Assembly (NCBI GenBank): GCA_008330645.1
Contig: VLTN01000006.1
Span: 186,001 to 250,000 of the forward strand
DNA: 64,000 nt
Source: Cafeteria roenbergensis
Taxonomy: Eukaryota > Sar > Bigyra > Bicosoecida > Cafeteriaceae
Direction of reading: 5' to 3'
This document shows, piece after piece, positions 23,993 through 34,471 of the stretch. The notes under the pieces are model-generated. The model worked only from the letters and a program-made list of their open reading frames with translations, did not search any database and was not told where the DNA came from. A program made the position numbers and the translations under genes. Every line of letters starts with the position of its first letter. Positions within the stretch are counted from its first letter, which is position 1.

Positions 23993-26291
23993 ATGCCCCG
24001 CAAGAAGCTGACCCCCGAGCAAATCGCGGAGCAGAAGCAGCAGGAGGAGGACCTGGAGAAGGCGACGCAGTGCGCAAAGCTCAAGGCGCTGCAAGAGCGC
24101 GAGCACGCCCTGTTCAACGAGTTCCAGCTGCAGCGCGACAAGCTCAATCACTTCTGGATCATCGCCAAGAAGCAGCTGGAGGACAAGAAGGCGGAGCTTC
24201 GCAACAAGGAGCGCGAAATTCAGGTCAGTCTGCGGCAAGCACGTTGGGCGCCCTGTTCAGCCTCGCAGCGCGCCCCCGCCCTTGAAGAGCCCCTGGCCGC
24301 CGATGCGCCGCAGCCAATGCGCGCGCGCACAGTGCTTGGATCGAGGAAGGGGGATTTGGCGGGCTTGCGCCCCCGGGCAGCGCGCGTGGGCGCAAGACAG
24401 CTCGGCCAGCGGTTGCAACCAGCTCGTGGCTGGTTCGCGGGAAGCCGAGGCCCGCCGCGTAGAGGCGCCGAGCTGCCCTCCATGGCTGGCGACCGGCAAT
24501 CAGCTTCGCAGGCTGCCCCGTCGGGAGTGCCGGGCCCCCAGCGTCCATCAGGCGCAAGCGTGCCACCTGGCACACCGCGAGCGCTCGAGAGCCGATCGGC
24601 CCCTGCCCCTCAAATCCTCCCCCTGCACGTCCGGCCTGTGTTTGCTCGCAGGATGTGCAAGAGCGCCACAACCGCGAGATCACGGTGCTGAAGCAGCGCG
24701 TGAAGCACTTGCTTTTTGAGCACCAGACCGAAACCACCGATGCCAAGACAGAGGGCGTCGTCTCGCTCAAGCTTGCCCAGGACGGACACAGGGAAAGCGA
24801 GGAGGAGCTCAGGAGGGACCGCCGAGCCCTGGCAGCCGAGCTGCGGGAGATGGAGGCAGCGCATGAGGCGTACCTGAGAGAGCTGCGCCGCGACCAGGAC
24901 CAGTCCATGACGGGTGAGCTCCTGCCCCGGGCTGCTAGCAGGCATCGTTGCCGCCGCCAACTCCCGCGCGCAGGGAAGCACGGAACCGCCCCCCCCCCCC
25001 CCTGCCTCGCTGTGTTCACCCTCGCTCTCTCTGTCGTCTCTCCTCTCGCCCCTACCCCTCCCTCCCAATGCGCTATCGCCCACACCCACGCTCACGCACA
25101 AGCACCTCTACCGCAGAGCTGCGTCTGGATTTCGAGCGCGAGAGCCGCGAGCTGCAGATGCAATACGAGCACCGCCTCGAGCGCATGCGCCGCGAGCTGT
25201 TCGAGAGCCGTGAGGCCGAGATTCGCCGCATCGAGGCCCGCAAGGCCAAGCACGTGGCCCAGCTGCTGCAGGCTCATGAGCACGCCTTCGCCGATATCAA
25301 GCGGTACTACACCTCGATCAAGCACTCCAACCTGGACATGATCAAGAGCCTCAAGGAGGAGGTGCACGACCTGAAGCGGCAGGAGGAGATGGACGAGAAG
25401 AAGATCGTGTCCATCGCCCAGGAGAACAAGAAGCTCTCCGTGCCGCTCGCGCAGGCGCTGGAGGACGCGCGCGCGCTGCGAGCCGAGAAGGAGGCCTACG
25501 AGGCCGACCTGATCGAGCTTCGGGACACCAAGGTGAGCATCATGGAGCTGGAGGCGCAGCTCAACACCGTGCGCTGGGAGCACGAGATCCTGACCGAGCG
25601 CCACGCCCGCCTCGAGCGAGAGCGCGACGAGCTCCGGCAGCGGTTCACGGAGGCCCTCTACGAGGTGCAGCAGAAGGCAGGGTTCAGGAACCTGCTCCTC
25701 GAGAGGCGAATGGAGGCTGCGGAGGTGGAGGTCGAGAAGCGGGGGGTGCAGCTGGCGGAGCTGCTGGCTCGCGTGGAGGACGGGTCCAAGGCCGACGAGG
25801 TCCGGGGCAGACTGGACGAGGTCCTGGAGACGAAGGAGGCCGCCGTGGCAGAGCTGCGGACAGAGCTGGACCGCGTGGTGGCGGCGCACAACAGCGCCTT
25901 GGTTGCGTTCGCGTCGCGGCTCGCGGAGCGCGGGGTGGGCCCCGACGAGTTGGGGTTCCGCCCCATGGCCGCGAAGGACATCCTGCGGCCGCTCGGCCTC
26001 GCCAGTGGGCCGGAAGCGGCCATGGGGACGGCCACGGCGGCAGCAGCGGCGGGCAGCGGCAGGGCGCGGACGGCGGGCCAGGCGTCGCGGCAGAGCGAGG
26101 GCGCAGGCGCGGCGGCGGCGGCGGGTGCTGCGGCCGCATCTTCCGGGGCGGGGGGCATGCCGCGCCTGGGCGTGTCCGGCAGGCAGCGTGTGCGTGCCTA
26201 CGTGCCGGCCCAGGCTCTTGCTCCGTCCGTGGCGGCAGGCGGGCCGAGAGCTGCCGCCGCGGCCGCGGCCATGGCTGGGGCTGGGCCCTGA
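23993..26291 (+). CDS. GAS8: Dynein regulatory complex subunit 4 (GAS8/DRC4)
   Basis: DRC4 is a core coiled-coil subunit of the nexin-dynein regulatory complex that links outer doublets and controls flagellar bending. Three exons, 23993-24223, 24652-24913 and 25117-26291, give 555 residues (human 478). The sequence is nearly all charged coiled coil through about residue 435. Conserved landmarks include FNEFQLQRDKLNHFWIIAKK near the N terminus, HLLFEHQ in exon 2, and the segments DIKRYY and IKSLKEEV followed by ALYEVQQKAGFRNLLLE. The last 110 residues are an Ala/Gly-rich tail not found in animal GAS8. The first donor is GTCAGT, one of only two in the window that are not GTGAG. Start ATG 23993 lies in a good context. 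With RSPH9 it supports a motile flagellum. Confidence 0.95.
24989..25002. repeat. C14 homopolymer in GAS8 intron 2
   Basis: Fourteen consecutive C about 115 bases before the exon 3 acceptor, followed by a long C/T-rich stretch, probably part of an extended polypyrimidine tract. Length should be treated as uncertain. Confidence 0.9.
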
Positions 26292-26583
26292 GCCGCCCCT
26301 GTCGCGATGGCCGTGGGCCCGTGGCCTGCTCACGTTCACGACTTGCGTGGCTCGCTGGTGTGCGAGCAGGCGGCAGCTGAGTGGCGGGCAGGCGCCCGCA
26401 GAGCGAGCACGAATCGGTCAGCAATTGCGGCCAGAAGGAGGCGGAGCGGCAGTCCGCCACCCTTACACGCACACTCACACAGCGACCCGCGGGGAAGAGC
26501 AGACGCAATTGCCAGCTGCGACCGTGCCCTGGCTGCAAGTCAACCCTTGGTGTGCCGCGGCCGTGCCGCCGCCACGGCAACCA

Positions 26584-28018
26584 TCACTCAGACCCGGCGG
26601 CTGCAGCAGCGGGCCCCCCGCCAGCAGCATCTGCATCAGCCTCCGCAGCAGTCGCCACTGCCTGGATCACGGCCTCCGGGACCATCTCCGGCTCCGTGCC
26701 GGCGCGCAAAATGGCGATTTCGATAGACTTGGCGCCAGACTCCACAATCTCAAGCAGGGCGCGGACGGCAAGCGATACGCACCCAGCCTCCTGCGCGGAA
26801 CACAGTCCGGTAGAGTGGGAGAGCGGGGAGCGGGAGGGGTGGTGGGGGATATTCGGAGCTCGTAGCCTGGTCCTCGGCAGGGACATGGCCGCGCGCGAGC
26901 ACCCGACCGATTGCAGGCGCAACAGCCCACAACGGGGCGCCCCTTGGGCAGCCCTGCCACACAAGGGAACGCCCCGGAACGGGCGGGCGGGTGGACTCGG
27001 GGAACTGGCAGGGCGCGAAGCGGGCGGGCTCACGTCCATGTCCTCGTCGTAGCGGGCCTCGAGAAACTCGCGAAGGGTCTTGGACTGCCGGCCGACGGCG
27101 TTGGCCTTCCACGCCGAGTACGTGCCCGCCGGGTCGGTCTGGAACAGGCGGGGGGTGCCGTCTGGGTCGTGGCCGCAGAGCAGGAGCGAAATGCCAAAGG
27201 GGCGCCGGCCCCCGCGCTGGGTGTAGCGCTGCTGGATGGTTGCGATGAAGCGCGCCATGTACTCCACGCTAGGGGAGTCCTCCACGGTGAGTCGGTGGCT
27301 CTGGCACTCCACGCGAGCCTGAGATGGGCGGCGCGGGCAAGCGGAAGGGGGGAGAGGGCGCGCTCGGGCAGCCGGTCGCAACTGCACTGCCGCTGCACGC
27401 CACAGCGACGAGGCCGCGCTGCACCGGGGTCCGCCGCGGAAAGCTCACCCTGTTGACCAGCACGCGCGCATCGGCGTTGAGTCCGGCAAACGCGAGCGCC
27501 AGGTGGTCGTCAAGGAGGCAGATCTTGTTCAGAGTCCTCGGCTCCTGCAGCTTGGCCGCCGAGCGGCGCTCAACCGCCAGGATGATGGACTCCTTGCCAC
27601 GGATGGCAACGCAGGCAGACCCCTGCAAGCCAGCAGGGAGGGGCGCGCAGCGAAGCACTCACGGAGGTCGCGTCGAGCCAGGACCGCGAGAGTACCGCCC
27701 GGAGCTCGTCGGCGAACACGCGCCCTGGTCCCCCGCGCGCGGGCTCACCTTCTTCACGGCCTCCATGGCGTACTCGACCTGCTTCAGGCGGCCATCTGGG
27801 GCGAAGATCGTGAGGGCGCGGTCGTACCTGCGACCACAGAGCGAGCGAGCGGGGCGGGGGCACGCGGGTGGACGGGAGGCCGAGCGGGCGGCCGCAGCGC
27901 ATCCGGTCCATGTGCCGCCGCGCGCACGCGCTGGAACCCCCACCGGGGGCGGCACGGAGCCACGAGCGCGCGCTTCGCCGTGGTGGGACGCAGCTGGCCG
28001 CGCAGCTCACCCAGCCAT
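26584..28018 (-). CDS. PSMA7: 20S proteasome subunit alpha-4 (PSMA7 type)
   Basis: An outer-ring alpha subunit of the 20S proteasome core. Five exons, 28018-28011, 27827-27749, 27622-27449, 27318-27034 and 26790-26584, give 250 residues (human PSMA7 248). The first coding exon is only 8 nt (ATGGCTGG) and completes the third codon across the intron to give [17 protein letters not shown], the alpha-subunit signature. [10 protein letters not shown] ends exon 2; the alpha4-specific segments [18 protein letters not shown] and RRPFGIS, and the [14 protein letters not shown] block follow. The C terminus after residue 220 is Ala/Gly-rich and lineage-specific. No active-site Thr is expected in alpha subunits. 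It is divergent from Hub1 with 128 bases between the starts. Confidence 0.95.
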
Positions 28019-28146
28019 GGCGCTCGCGCTGGTGCCTCGTCCGGCCCGGACGGCCGGACCCACCGTGGCAGAGGCGCGCCTCTGCCGGAACGGCGGCCTG
28101 CTCGCGCACTCTCGGTGAGCGCCCGGTCTCGTGAAGCCTGGCCTCC
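28019..28146. promoter_or_regulatory. 128-bp divergent promoter, PSMA7 and UBL5
   Basis: The shortest divergent interval in the window; both promoters and both 5' UTRs must fit in 128 bases. No recognisable core element was found. Confidence 0.55.
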
Positions 28147-28844
28147 ATGTCTGAGATGATCGAAGTGGTGTGCAACGACCGCCTGGGGTGAGGCCGCGCC
28201 TGCGCTCGTTGGTTCGGTCGGCCAGGAGGCCGGGAATGTCGGGTCTTTCATGTGCCTCGCCAACGCTGCCCTCGCCACCGCCTCGCCCCCCGCCTCCCTC
28301 GCAGGCGCAAGGTGCGGGTCAAGTGCAACCCCGATGACACCATTGGAGACCTGAAGAAGCTGTTGGCCGCCCAGACCGGTGAGTCTCCCAGCAAACGTCG
28401 GTGCAATGCCTGCGCTGGCCGCGCCAGCCCGCCGCAGCACAGCTAGCGCACGAGGCGGATGCGGTCGCTGCAGATGTTGCACCCGGGTTGCGTACATGCT
28501 GGGGCTCTCGTCGGTGCCTGCCCGCCGACTTTGGGAGTCTTGGGCAACTGGCCTGCTGGGAGCGCTGCTCTTGCCTTTTCGCAGGCACGCGCGCGGAGAA
28601 AATCCGCCTTCAGAAGTGGCACACTGTGTACAAGGACCACATCACACTCGAGGTGCGAGTTCGCGGGCTATTGCACCGGTGCTGCGCGAGCGGTCCCTGC
28701 AGCACGGGTGCGTGCTGGCGCCGCTGTGCCTCCGACACCTCGCACGACGCCTCAGCCCTTCCGACCACGCCCTGCGGCCCCCTGCCCCCACCGCAGGACT
28801 ACGAAGTCCACGACGGCTTCGGCTTCGAGCTCTTTTATCACTGA
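28147..28844 (+). CDS. UBL5: Ubiquitin-like protein 5 (Hub1/UBL5)
   Basis: Hub1 is a ubiquitin-fold modifier that binds spliceosomal proteins non-covalently and influences splice-site choice. Four exons, 28147-28187, 28305-28378, 28585-28652 and 28797-28844, give 76 residues. The whole family sequence is present: [11 protein letters not shown], then [26 protein letters not shown], and the C-terminal DYEVHDG with tyrosine near the end. As in other Hub1 proteins there is no C-terminal di-glycine; it ends in YH after the double-aromatic FY position. Two ATGs are possible: 28147 adds three residues (MSE) before the usual MIEVV start at 28156. The third donor is GTGCGA, an exception to the local GTGAG rule. 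Confidence 0.97.
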
Positions 28845-29270
28845 GGACTGCCGCTGCCCGCTTGTCGGACCGAGCGGGCCCATCTTCGTCCTGCTGTGAC
28901 CCGTCCCGCCAGCACGAGGCGTGCTCCGTCCGTGCCCCAGTGTGAGTGTGTGTATGTGTGTGCGCGCGCGCGCTCGTGTGTGCGCTCGTGTGTGTGCGTG
29001 TCCGTGTGTGTTGGTGCTCTGCCAAGCGTCTGAGTTGCACTCGCTTGTGGTGTGCCTGCAAGCCCCAGTCGTGTCCGCACCGTTCCCGTGCACACTCGGG
29101 CACACGCGGTGGGAGACATGCGATGATCGCTGACACCAGATGCGTGCCCGTGGGCGTAGGTAGGGGGCGTGTGACCTGCCCGCGGCGGCGCCGCAACTTG
29201 CGTCGCGCTGCCGGCAGAGCGCGGTCGGTGGGCGACCTTGCTCGCCGCCGCGCACTGTCCCACGAGGAGC
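28845..29270. other. Intergenic region with TG/CG-rich tract between UBL5 and DOT1
   Basis: About 425 bases holding the UBL5 3' UTR and the DOT1 promoter, both on the plus strand. Its main feature is the alternating purine-pyrimidine tract described separately. No gene is seen. Confidence 0.5.
28940..29012. repeat. Alternating TG/CG dinucleotide tract
   Basis: About 70 bases composed almost entirely of TG steps with a run of CG steps in the middle (around 28961-28972) and a few interruptions. Such strictly alternating purine-pyrimidine DNA can adopt Z-form and is typically length-variable. It lies about 95 bases after the UBL5 stop and 260 bases before the DOT1 start. Confidence 0.9.
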
Positions 29271-31103
29271 ATGGCAGCTGCAGCTCGTGTGAGCAAATGC
29301 ACGCAGGTGGCAGAAAACCAGGCGAGCGCGCTGGGGACGACCCGGACCCGTCGACGCTGACGCGCTCGCACTTGTGCGCCTGTCTCGCCCGCAGTCGGCC
29401 TTCTCCACCCGCCCCAGCGCCAAGCGGGCTCGCCCCACGCCGAGCCCTCCCAGCCCGGCTGCCCCTCAGGCCAGCGCGGAGCTGGCTGGCACTGGCCTTC
29501 TGGAGCAAGTGGTGAGCAGTGTGGCCTCGGATGGCGAGGCCGCATTCGGGGCAATCGCCCGGCGACGGGAATGCGCAACCATGCGACTCTCTTGCTGCCC
29601 CCCCCGCCCCCCCCGTCCGCTGCAGGTCTTCCCCGCGCTGTACCCGTCAGAGCGAGGCGTATACGCTGTGCACGCGGACGAGACAATTGCTCTGTGGAAG
29701 TCTCGTGAGGGTGGGCGGGACTGCAGCCGCGGGCCTTGTCTTGCGGCCTTGCCGAGCGAGCGGTGCCGCGCCAAGTGCCAGCGACGCCGCGATGCCACCA
29801 GGCCTTGCGGTGCCGGTCCGCGTCGCCTCATCGGTCGCAGTTTCTGGAGGGAACAAGAAGCTCGAGAGCGTTGTGCGAACCAATGGCTCGAACAGGCACA
29901 ACCTCACGTATGGCGAGGTGAGATCGTGGCTGCGCTCCCCGGAAGAGGAACGCCCGGCGTCCGCCCCAGCCTGCCCAGCCAGCCTGGCGTGCACCCCCGC
30001 TGGCTCCTGCTTTGGCGCTCGCAGATCCTGCCCTCGTCCTTCGCCGCCGACGTGATTCCACTGCTGGGCCCGATGACCAGGGATGACGTTGTCATCGACT
30101 TGGGGTCGGGAACGGGCAAGCTCTGCGTGCAGCTGGCGCTGGAGACTGGGGCGGGGCGCGTGCGTGGCATCGAGTTCGCGTCCCGGCGCTGCGACGTTGC
30201 TGACGAGGCGCTCCGTCGCATGTCAGGCGTGGGCAGCGAGGACCTGGGCAGCGCGATGGCCAAGGGCCCTGTCGCCGCGTCGCTGTTTGGCAGCGACTGG
30301 GAGGATGCCGATACCGGCGCGGTCCCCGAGGAGGAGGAGGAGGAGGAGGCGGAGGCGCAGTCAACGGCAGCCGCAATCACGAACGCCGCCGCAGCAGGCC
30401 CGGAATCTGCGCGCGTGCCTGCGCACCTGGAGCCTGTGATCCGGGAGGCAGCCACGAGGCTGTCGCTTGAGCGCGGCTGCTTCATCGCGGCTGACCTGTC
30501 TGACGTGACCGTGGCGTTCGTGAACAATACCGTCTTCGAGCCGGACCTGATGAACGTGAGCCAACAGTGCCACCGAAGGGGTGTTGCGTTTGCGGGATCA
30601 ATGCGCCCGATCCGGCGCTGCATTGCGCGTTGGAACGCGCTGCGCCTGTCGCCTTGCAACTTCCGCTGCCGCTGATTAACTCCCCGGCTGTGTTGGCGTC
30701 GCAGGCCTTGCTCCGCAAGCTGGCCACTGGGTGCCCCAAGCTGCGCCGTCTCGTGTGCCTGCGCAAGCTGTGCTGCCGTCACGGCCGGCGCTGCACCATG
30801 ACGGGGGCGCCGTGCACGGCCTTCGTGCACCCGCCCACTGCGGGGACGCTCAACCCAACCTGGTGCGAAAAGACCACCGTCTTCGCGTACGACATCGACC
30901 AGGACGGCCGTGGCCTCGTGCATGCGCCCCCGTCGCCCACCACTGCCAGCAGCGCCCCGTCTGCCGCGGCCGCGGCAAACGTTGCCAGTCCCGCTCGGGC
31001 GCCTCGGCAAGTGGCTCCCAGCACCCCGAGGAAGCGCCCCAGGGACGAGGACGCAGCGGACGCCGGCGGCGCCCCGACCACCCCGCCCACTGTGCAACGT
31101 TGA
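29271..31103 (+). CDS. DOT1-like histone-lysine methyltransferase
   Basis: Dot1 enzymes methylate histone H3 lysine 79 using S-adenosylmethionine and lack a SET domain. Six exons, 29271-29288, 29395-29511, 29626-29704, 29841-29917, 30025-30555 and 30705-31103, all agree in phase and give 406 residues. The Dot1 fold landmarks are LTYGE at the end of exon 4, the SAM-binding motif VIDLGSGTG at about 120-128, the acidic end of the next strand (GIE), and AFVNN near 261-265, the Dot1 catalytic-loop signature. An acidic/Ala insertion of about 60 residues separates the SAM and NN motifs. The C-terminal tail is basic (TPRKRPRDED), suiting a nuclear protein. The 18-nt first coding exon (MAAAAR) is inferred from phase and splice motifs. 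A non-H3 substrate cannot be excluded. Confidence 0.82.
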
Positions 31104-31416
31104 GAGCTTCCATCGCTGCGTGCTGTGCGTGCATGCTTGCTTGTTGTCTGCGTGCCCCGCTGCGTCGCGTGGCCGAATCGTTGCCCACGCTCTTCACCTG
31201 TGGGCGAGGGCGCCCTCCGTGTGCCTGCCTGGGCATACATCTGCGTTGATGTGACCCTTAAGAGGCTGGGAGCAGCCAGGTTTGTCGAGTGTTGAGTCTT
31301 GCGTGATCGGCTGTGCAACGTGCGTCCGTGTCTCCCCATTGGCGTGCACTCGGCACCCATCGACGCGGTACCGGTGACGTCACGCAGCGCACTGCGCGGT
31401 GTCTCGAGTCGAGTTC
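31104..31416. other. Convergent 3' intergenic region, DOT1-like gene and RPSA
   Basis: About 310 bases between facing stop codons, less GC-rich than the exons. No gene or repeat is seen. Confidence 0.5.
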
Positions 31417-32863
31417 TCACCAACCCGCGCCGGCGGCGGTGGCGGGGGCGGCGCCGGCACCGGACCACTCGGCGGCGGGGGCGGCGCTCCAGTCACCCTC
31501 GGTGGCGGCAGCGGCCTCGAAGGCCTCGCCTCCAGCGAGCTCGGCGGGGATGGCGGCCTCGAAGCCGGCCTCGGCCTCGGGCTCGAGGGCCTTGGTCTCG
31601 GCCTCCTTGGCGGCCTTCTCCTCCTCCTCCTGAGCCTTGAGCTCTTCGGGGTCGCGGTAGAAGAACAGGTCAACAGCGACCTCCCAGTCGGCATCGCGGG
31701 ACGCCTCGCCGCGGAGGACGAGCACCTCGCGGGCGAGGAGCCAGTAGACCAGGCCGATGGAGTGGCGGCCCTTGTTGTTCACGGGGATGGCCACATCGAC
31801 GTAGTCCATGGGGGCGTCGGAGTCGCACAGGGCGATGATGGGCATGTTGACGTACGATGCCTCCTTCACGGCCTGGTGGTCCACGCGCGGGTCGGTCACG
31901 ATGAGCACGCGCGGCTCCTTGAACTGCTTGGTGATCTGGTTCGTGAAGGTGCCGGGGGTGAAGCGGCCGGCGAGGCACTGAGCATCAGTGTAGTGGGCGA
32001 ACTTGAGCACGGCGCGCTGGCCGAAGGGGCGGGCGGCGATGGCGATCACGTCCTTGGGGTTCTCCACGGCGGCGATGACGCGGGCGGCGAGCTGGATCTT
32101 GGCCCAGGTGTCGGCCACGTTGATGATGTAGATGCCTGCGCACAGCAGGTCAGGATAGGGCACGAGCAAGCCGGGAGCGGCAGCAGTGACGCACGGGGTC
32201 TGGCGCGACGAGGCGGGTGAGCGTGAGGCTGGAGGCAGGCAAGCAAGCAAGCTGCCTTGGCGGACGGCCCCGCCCTGAGCTCACCGTTGGTGCGCCGGCG
32301 GTAGATGTAGGGGCGCATCTGGAAGTCCAGAGCCTTGGAGCCCACGTGGGACTCGGCGGCCACCAGCATCTTGATAGCCTCCTCACGGCTGCGGGGGAAG
32401 AGGAGAAAATTGCTCGACCAAACGAGAGCGCAAGAGCTTGAGGCGGGGTACGTGCTCCACGCAGGGGAAACGGGACCCAGGGGTACCCTCCCACCTTCCC
32501 CCAGCACTCGCCTCTGCGACCCAGGGGCCATGCTGTCCCGCCTTGGTGCGCGCGCGCCGAGGGGCCGCTGCTCGCCGGGCGTTTGCCCGTCGGCGGGACT
32601 GCCGAGCTGCCTGGACCGCCCCCCGCGGCGCGCAGGAGCCAGCCACGACCGGCCGACTGGCCACTGGACCCGCCACTGCCCTGGCAGTGCCTGGGGGGCC
32701 AGGGCCGCAGCTGGCCGCACCCCCCGTCCGGCGAGGAGCTCGGGGACGAGGGCCGCAGTCCTTCGCGGCCTCTGCGCGCTCCCGCAGGAGCCCCGAGGCC
32801 CAGGCCGCGCCCCCAGCCCCAGGGCTGCCTTGCCATCGCCCCGACTCACCGGTCCTTGGTCAT
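31417..32863 (-). CDS. RPSA: 40S ribosomal protein SA (uS2, laminin-receptor family)
   Basis: uS2/RPSA is a structural protein of the cytosolic small ribosomal subunit. Three exons, 32863-32850, 32388-32285 and 32135-31417, give 278 residues. Conserved segments are [15 protein letters not shown], the signature [30 protein letters not shown], and the [24 protein letters not shown]-type block. The C-terminal tail is acidic and Ala/Glu-rich and ends in GAGW, comparable to the acidic Trp-containing tail of eukaryotic RPSA. The first coding exon is just 14 nt (MTKD plus two bases), followed by a 461-base intron. It is divergent from the SH3 gene. Confidence 0.96.
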
Positions 32864-33029
32864 GTCAACAGCCATGGCTGGAATGCCTTGGAGCCTCGAG
32901 CGCTATGCGTCGGGGAGACGGTGAATTGGTGGGCACGCCGTGATTCCGCTCGACGTCGCGGGCAGAGCCGCCCTCGGTTTGGCCAGAGCTGGTTGCCGAG
33001 CAGGCCGACTGGCCACCGCGATTTTCGGC
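32864..33029. promoter_or_regulatory. 166-bp divergent promoter, RPSA and SH3 gene
   Basis: Only 166 bases lie between the two outward-facing ATGs. A ribosomal protein promoter is expected here; no polypyrimidine-type initiator could be defined with confidence. Confidence 0.5.
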
Positions 33030-34179
33030 ATGGAGGCCAACCGCCTGTACCGGGCGGAGTTCGAGTTCGTGGCCGAGGAGGACGGCGAGGTGTCCGTGTC
33101 TCAAGGCCAGCTGGTAGTCGCTCTTCCCAGAGGTGAGCCTCCCGGTCCGCGGTCGCGCGGGGGCGCGTTGCATGCCCGCGCGGGCAGGCTGGCCGCCGCC
33201 CGCAGCCCAGCCGCGGCGCGCAAGCCAGGCCGGCGTCGCGCCGCATCCGCCATCGGCTAGTTGCAGTGGCGGCCCGAGGGGCGCTTCGGGCTCGCTGGCG
33301 CCCGGCCGCCAAAGCCCTCCCAGATCCGCCCTTTCAAGCAGCCTCGGCCAGGGGCAACCGCGCGGCCCGCACGGCGTACCGGGGCTGCGCTCAGGGCCGC
33401 GCCGGCTTGGGCTGCGACTCTGTGCTCTTCAGTGGCATGGGTGGTGCGCTGCTTTGCTGCTGGCCGCAGAGGCGCAAGCTGACCCGGACGACGGGTGGGC
33501 CTTGGTGGAAACCGTCCAGGAACCCCGCCAGACTGGGTTCGTTCCCATCGGGTACTTGTCACTGGTCGAGTCGCCGACAGCGGGCGCGCACCCGGGGCGC
33601 GGCGCCGAAGACGCCGCAGGGCCGTCGGCGCCGGGACCCGCGGCGGCTTCGGAGGCGGAGGACGCCGCGGACGGGGGCGCGACGGGGTACGCGCAGCCGG
33701 CCATGTCGCCCCCGCAGTGGAGGGGCCCGTCGGCCTCGTCCGCGTCCGCGTCGCCAGAGCGCAGTGGCTCGCGCACTCACGGCAGCGCGGCGGCCGGCAC
33801 GCCCCCCCCGGCCAGGCACTCCGGCGACGAGTTCGCCCTGACCAGGGTGCCTGACGACGGCAGCGGCCCACCGTCCGGCCTTGCAAGCGCCGCGGCGGCC
33901 ACTGCCGCGATGAAGAGCGAGGAGTTTGCGCACCTCTTCGAGGCGCACGACCAGTGGTTCCGTCAGGCGCTCAGCCGCCGCCAGAACACCTTCACGGCGC
34001 TGTCCTCCTCGGTCGGCGACCTGAACCGCAAGCTCACGGACGGCGAGGCCAGGGCCAAGTCCCTGGCGGAGCGCCTCGGAAAGCTCGAGGCCATTGTGGA
34101 GCAGGAGCGCAAGCGCTGGACGGACCAGCTTGAGAAGGAGCGCGAGGCGCTCGGCGATGCCGCGGGGCTCGTCGACTGA
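33030..34179 (+). CDS. SH3-domain protein with C-terminal coiled coil
   Basis: Two exons, 33030-33132 and 33470-34179, give 270 residues. An SH3 domain occupies about residues 5-65, split by the intron: RLYRAEFEFVAE carries the ALYDY-like position, DGEVSVSQGQLV the acidic RT loop, DDGWALVE the conserved Trp, and TGFVPIGYLSLVE the Pro and final Tyr of the ligand-binding face. Residues about 70-175 are disordered and Pro/Ser/Ala-rich. From about 190 to the end is a charged coiled coil (FEAHDQWFRQALSRRQ onward). This looks like a small adaptor that binds Pro-rich partners and dimerises. I recognise no specific orthologue. SH3 proteins of this kind usually work at membranes or the actin cytoskeleton, which is only a family-level statement. 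Confidence 0.8.
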
Positions 34180-34471
34180 GCGCGGAGCTGCTCGGACGCT
34201 GTTTTGTTTGTGTGCATTCGCCTGCGTCTTGCTCCGTGTCGGGGTCGCTTGTGCACTACACGGCTCGAAGCCCAAATATGCTCGCTTTTTTTGCCGTCGT
34301 TCCCCGCCGCCGTCCCCTCCTCCTCTCGGCCCGGCCAGGCCCGCGGAGGAGCTCGAACGCGGCCCGCTCGAAAACGCATCTGGCGGCTGCCAACTGGCGG
34401 CTCTGCCCGCGATCCGTGGCCTTCGCCGCCGCAGCCGGGCACCCTGGCGCCAGCGCGGAGCGGCTGCTGTC

